Below, piece by piece: positions 5,546-5,552 of a DNA stretch of 5,552 bases; position 1 is the stretch's first letter; each line of letters begins with the position of its first letter. The stretch is from an uncultured Lachnospiraceae bacterium (GTDB lineage: Bacteria > Bacillota > Clostridia > Lachnospirales > Lachnospiraceae): positions 1-5,552 of the forward strand of contig CAJOPP010000475.1 of assembly GCA_905236365.1 (NCBI GenBank), in the 5' to 3' direction. The notes below the pieces were generated by a model. That model made no database searches, had not been told where the DNA came from, and was given only the letters and a program-made list of their open reading frames with translations. A program made the position numbers and the translations under genes.

Positions 5546-5552
5546 AAGGAGT
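5546..5552 (+). promoter_or_regulatory. Ribosome binding site of a gene starting outside the window
   Basis: AAGGAGT is the last sequence seen and follows an A-rich run. By position it should serve a + strand gene beginning within about 5-12 nt beyond the edge. The product cannot be known from here. Confidence 0.6.

Overview
The window is an AT-leaning Gram-positive style segment with strong purine-rich ribosome binding sites and short intergenic gaps. Its proteins fit an anaerobic Firmicute, most likely Clostridia (perhaps Lachnospiraceae); this is inferred from protein style and base composition, because no rRNA or other marker is present. All four convincing genes lie on the + strand and cover about 93% of the sequence. 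No tRNA, rRNA, CRISPR array, transposase or phage gene is visible.

Layout: (1) 19-1476 encodes a single-chain MoaD/ThiS-like sulfur carrier + MoeB/ThiF-type adenylyltransferase + rhodanese fusion. (2) 1600-2541 encodes a family 2A (SrpI-type) encapsulin shell protein. (3) 2531-4231, overlapping the shell gene by 11 nt, encodes a SufS-type cysteine desulfurase with a roughly 168-residue low-complexity N-terminal extension, the hallmark of the encapsulin cargo form. (4) 4311-5270 encodes a long EpsC/SrpH-type serine O-acetyltransferase. The last 282 bases hold an inverted repeat, a possible promoter and, at the very edge, a ribosome binding site for a gene outside the window.

How the genes could work together: the acetyltransferase makes O-acetylserine, the carbon acceptor for cysteine synthesis. 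The desulfurase inside the shell takes sulfur from cysteine as an enzyme persulfide. The fusion protein has the parts needed to pass persulfide sulfur (rhodanese Cys442) to an adenylated carrier C-terminus (Gly-Gly 90-91), as MoeZ/CysO and MOCS3/URM1 systems do. Shell + desulfurase + acetyltransferase is a known family 2A encapsulin neighbourhood. The less familiar part is the three-domain carrier/E1/rhodanese protein next to it, whose di-glycine is buried inside the chain and whose E1 domain has Cys in place of the usual Arg of the NLQRQ motif. Cysteine synthase (CysK/CysM) and a JAMM-type carrier protease are not in the window.
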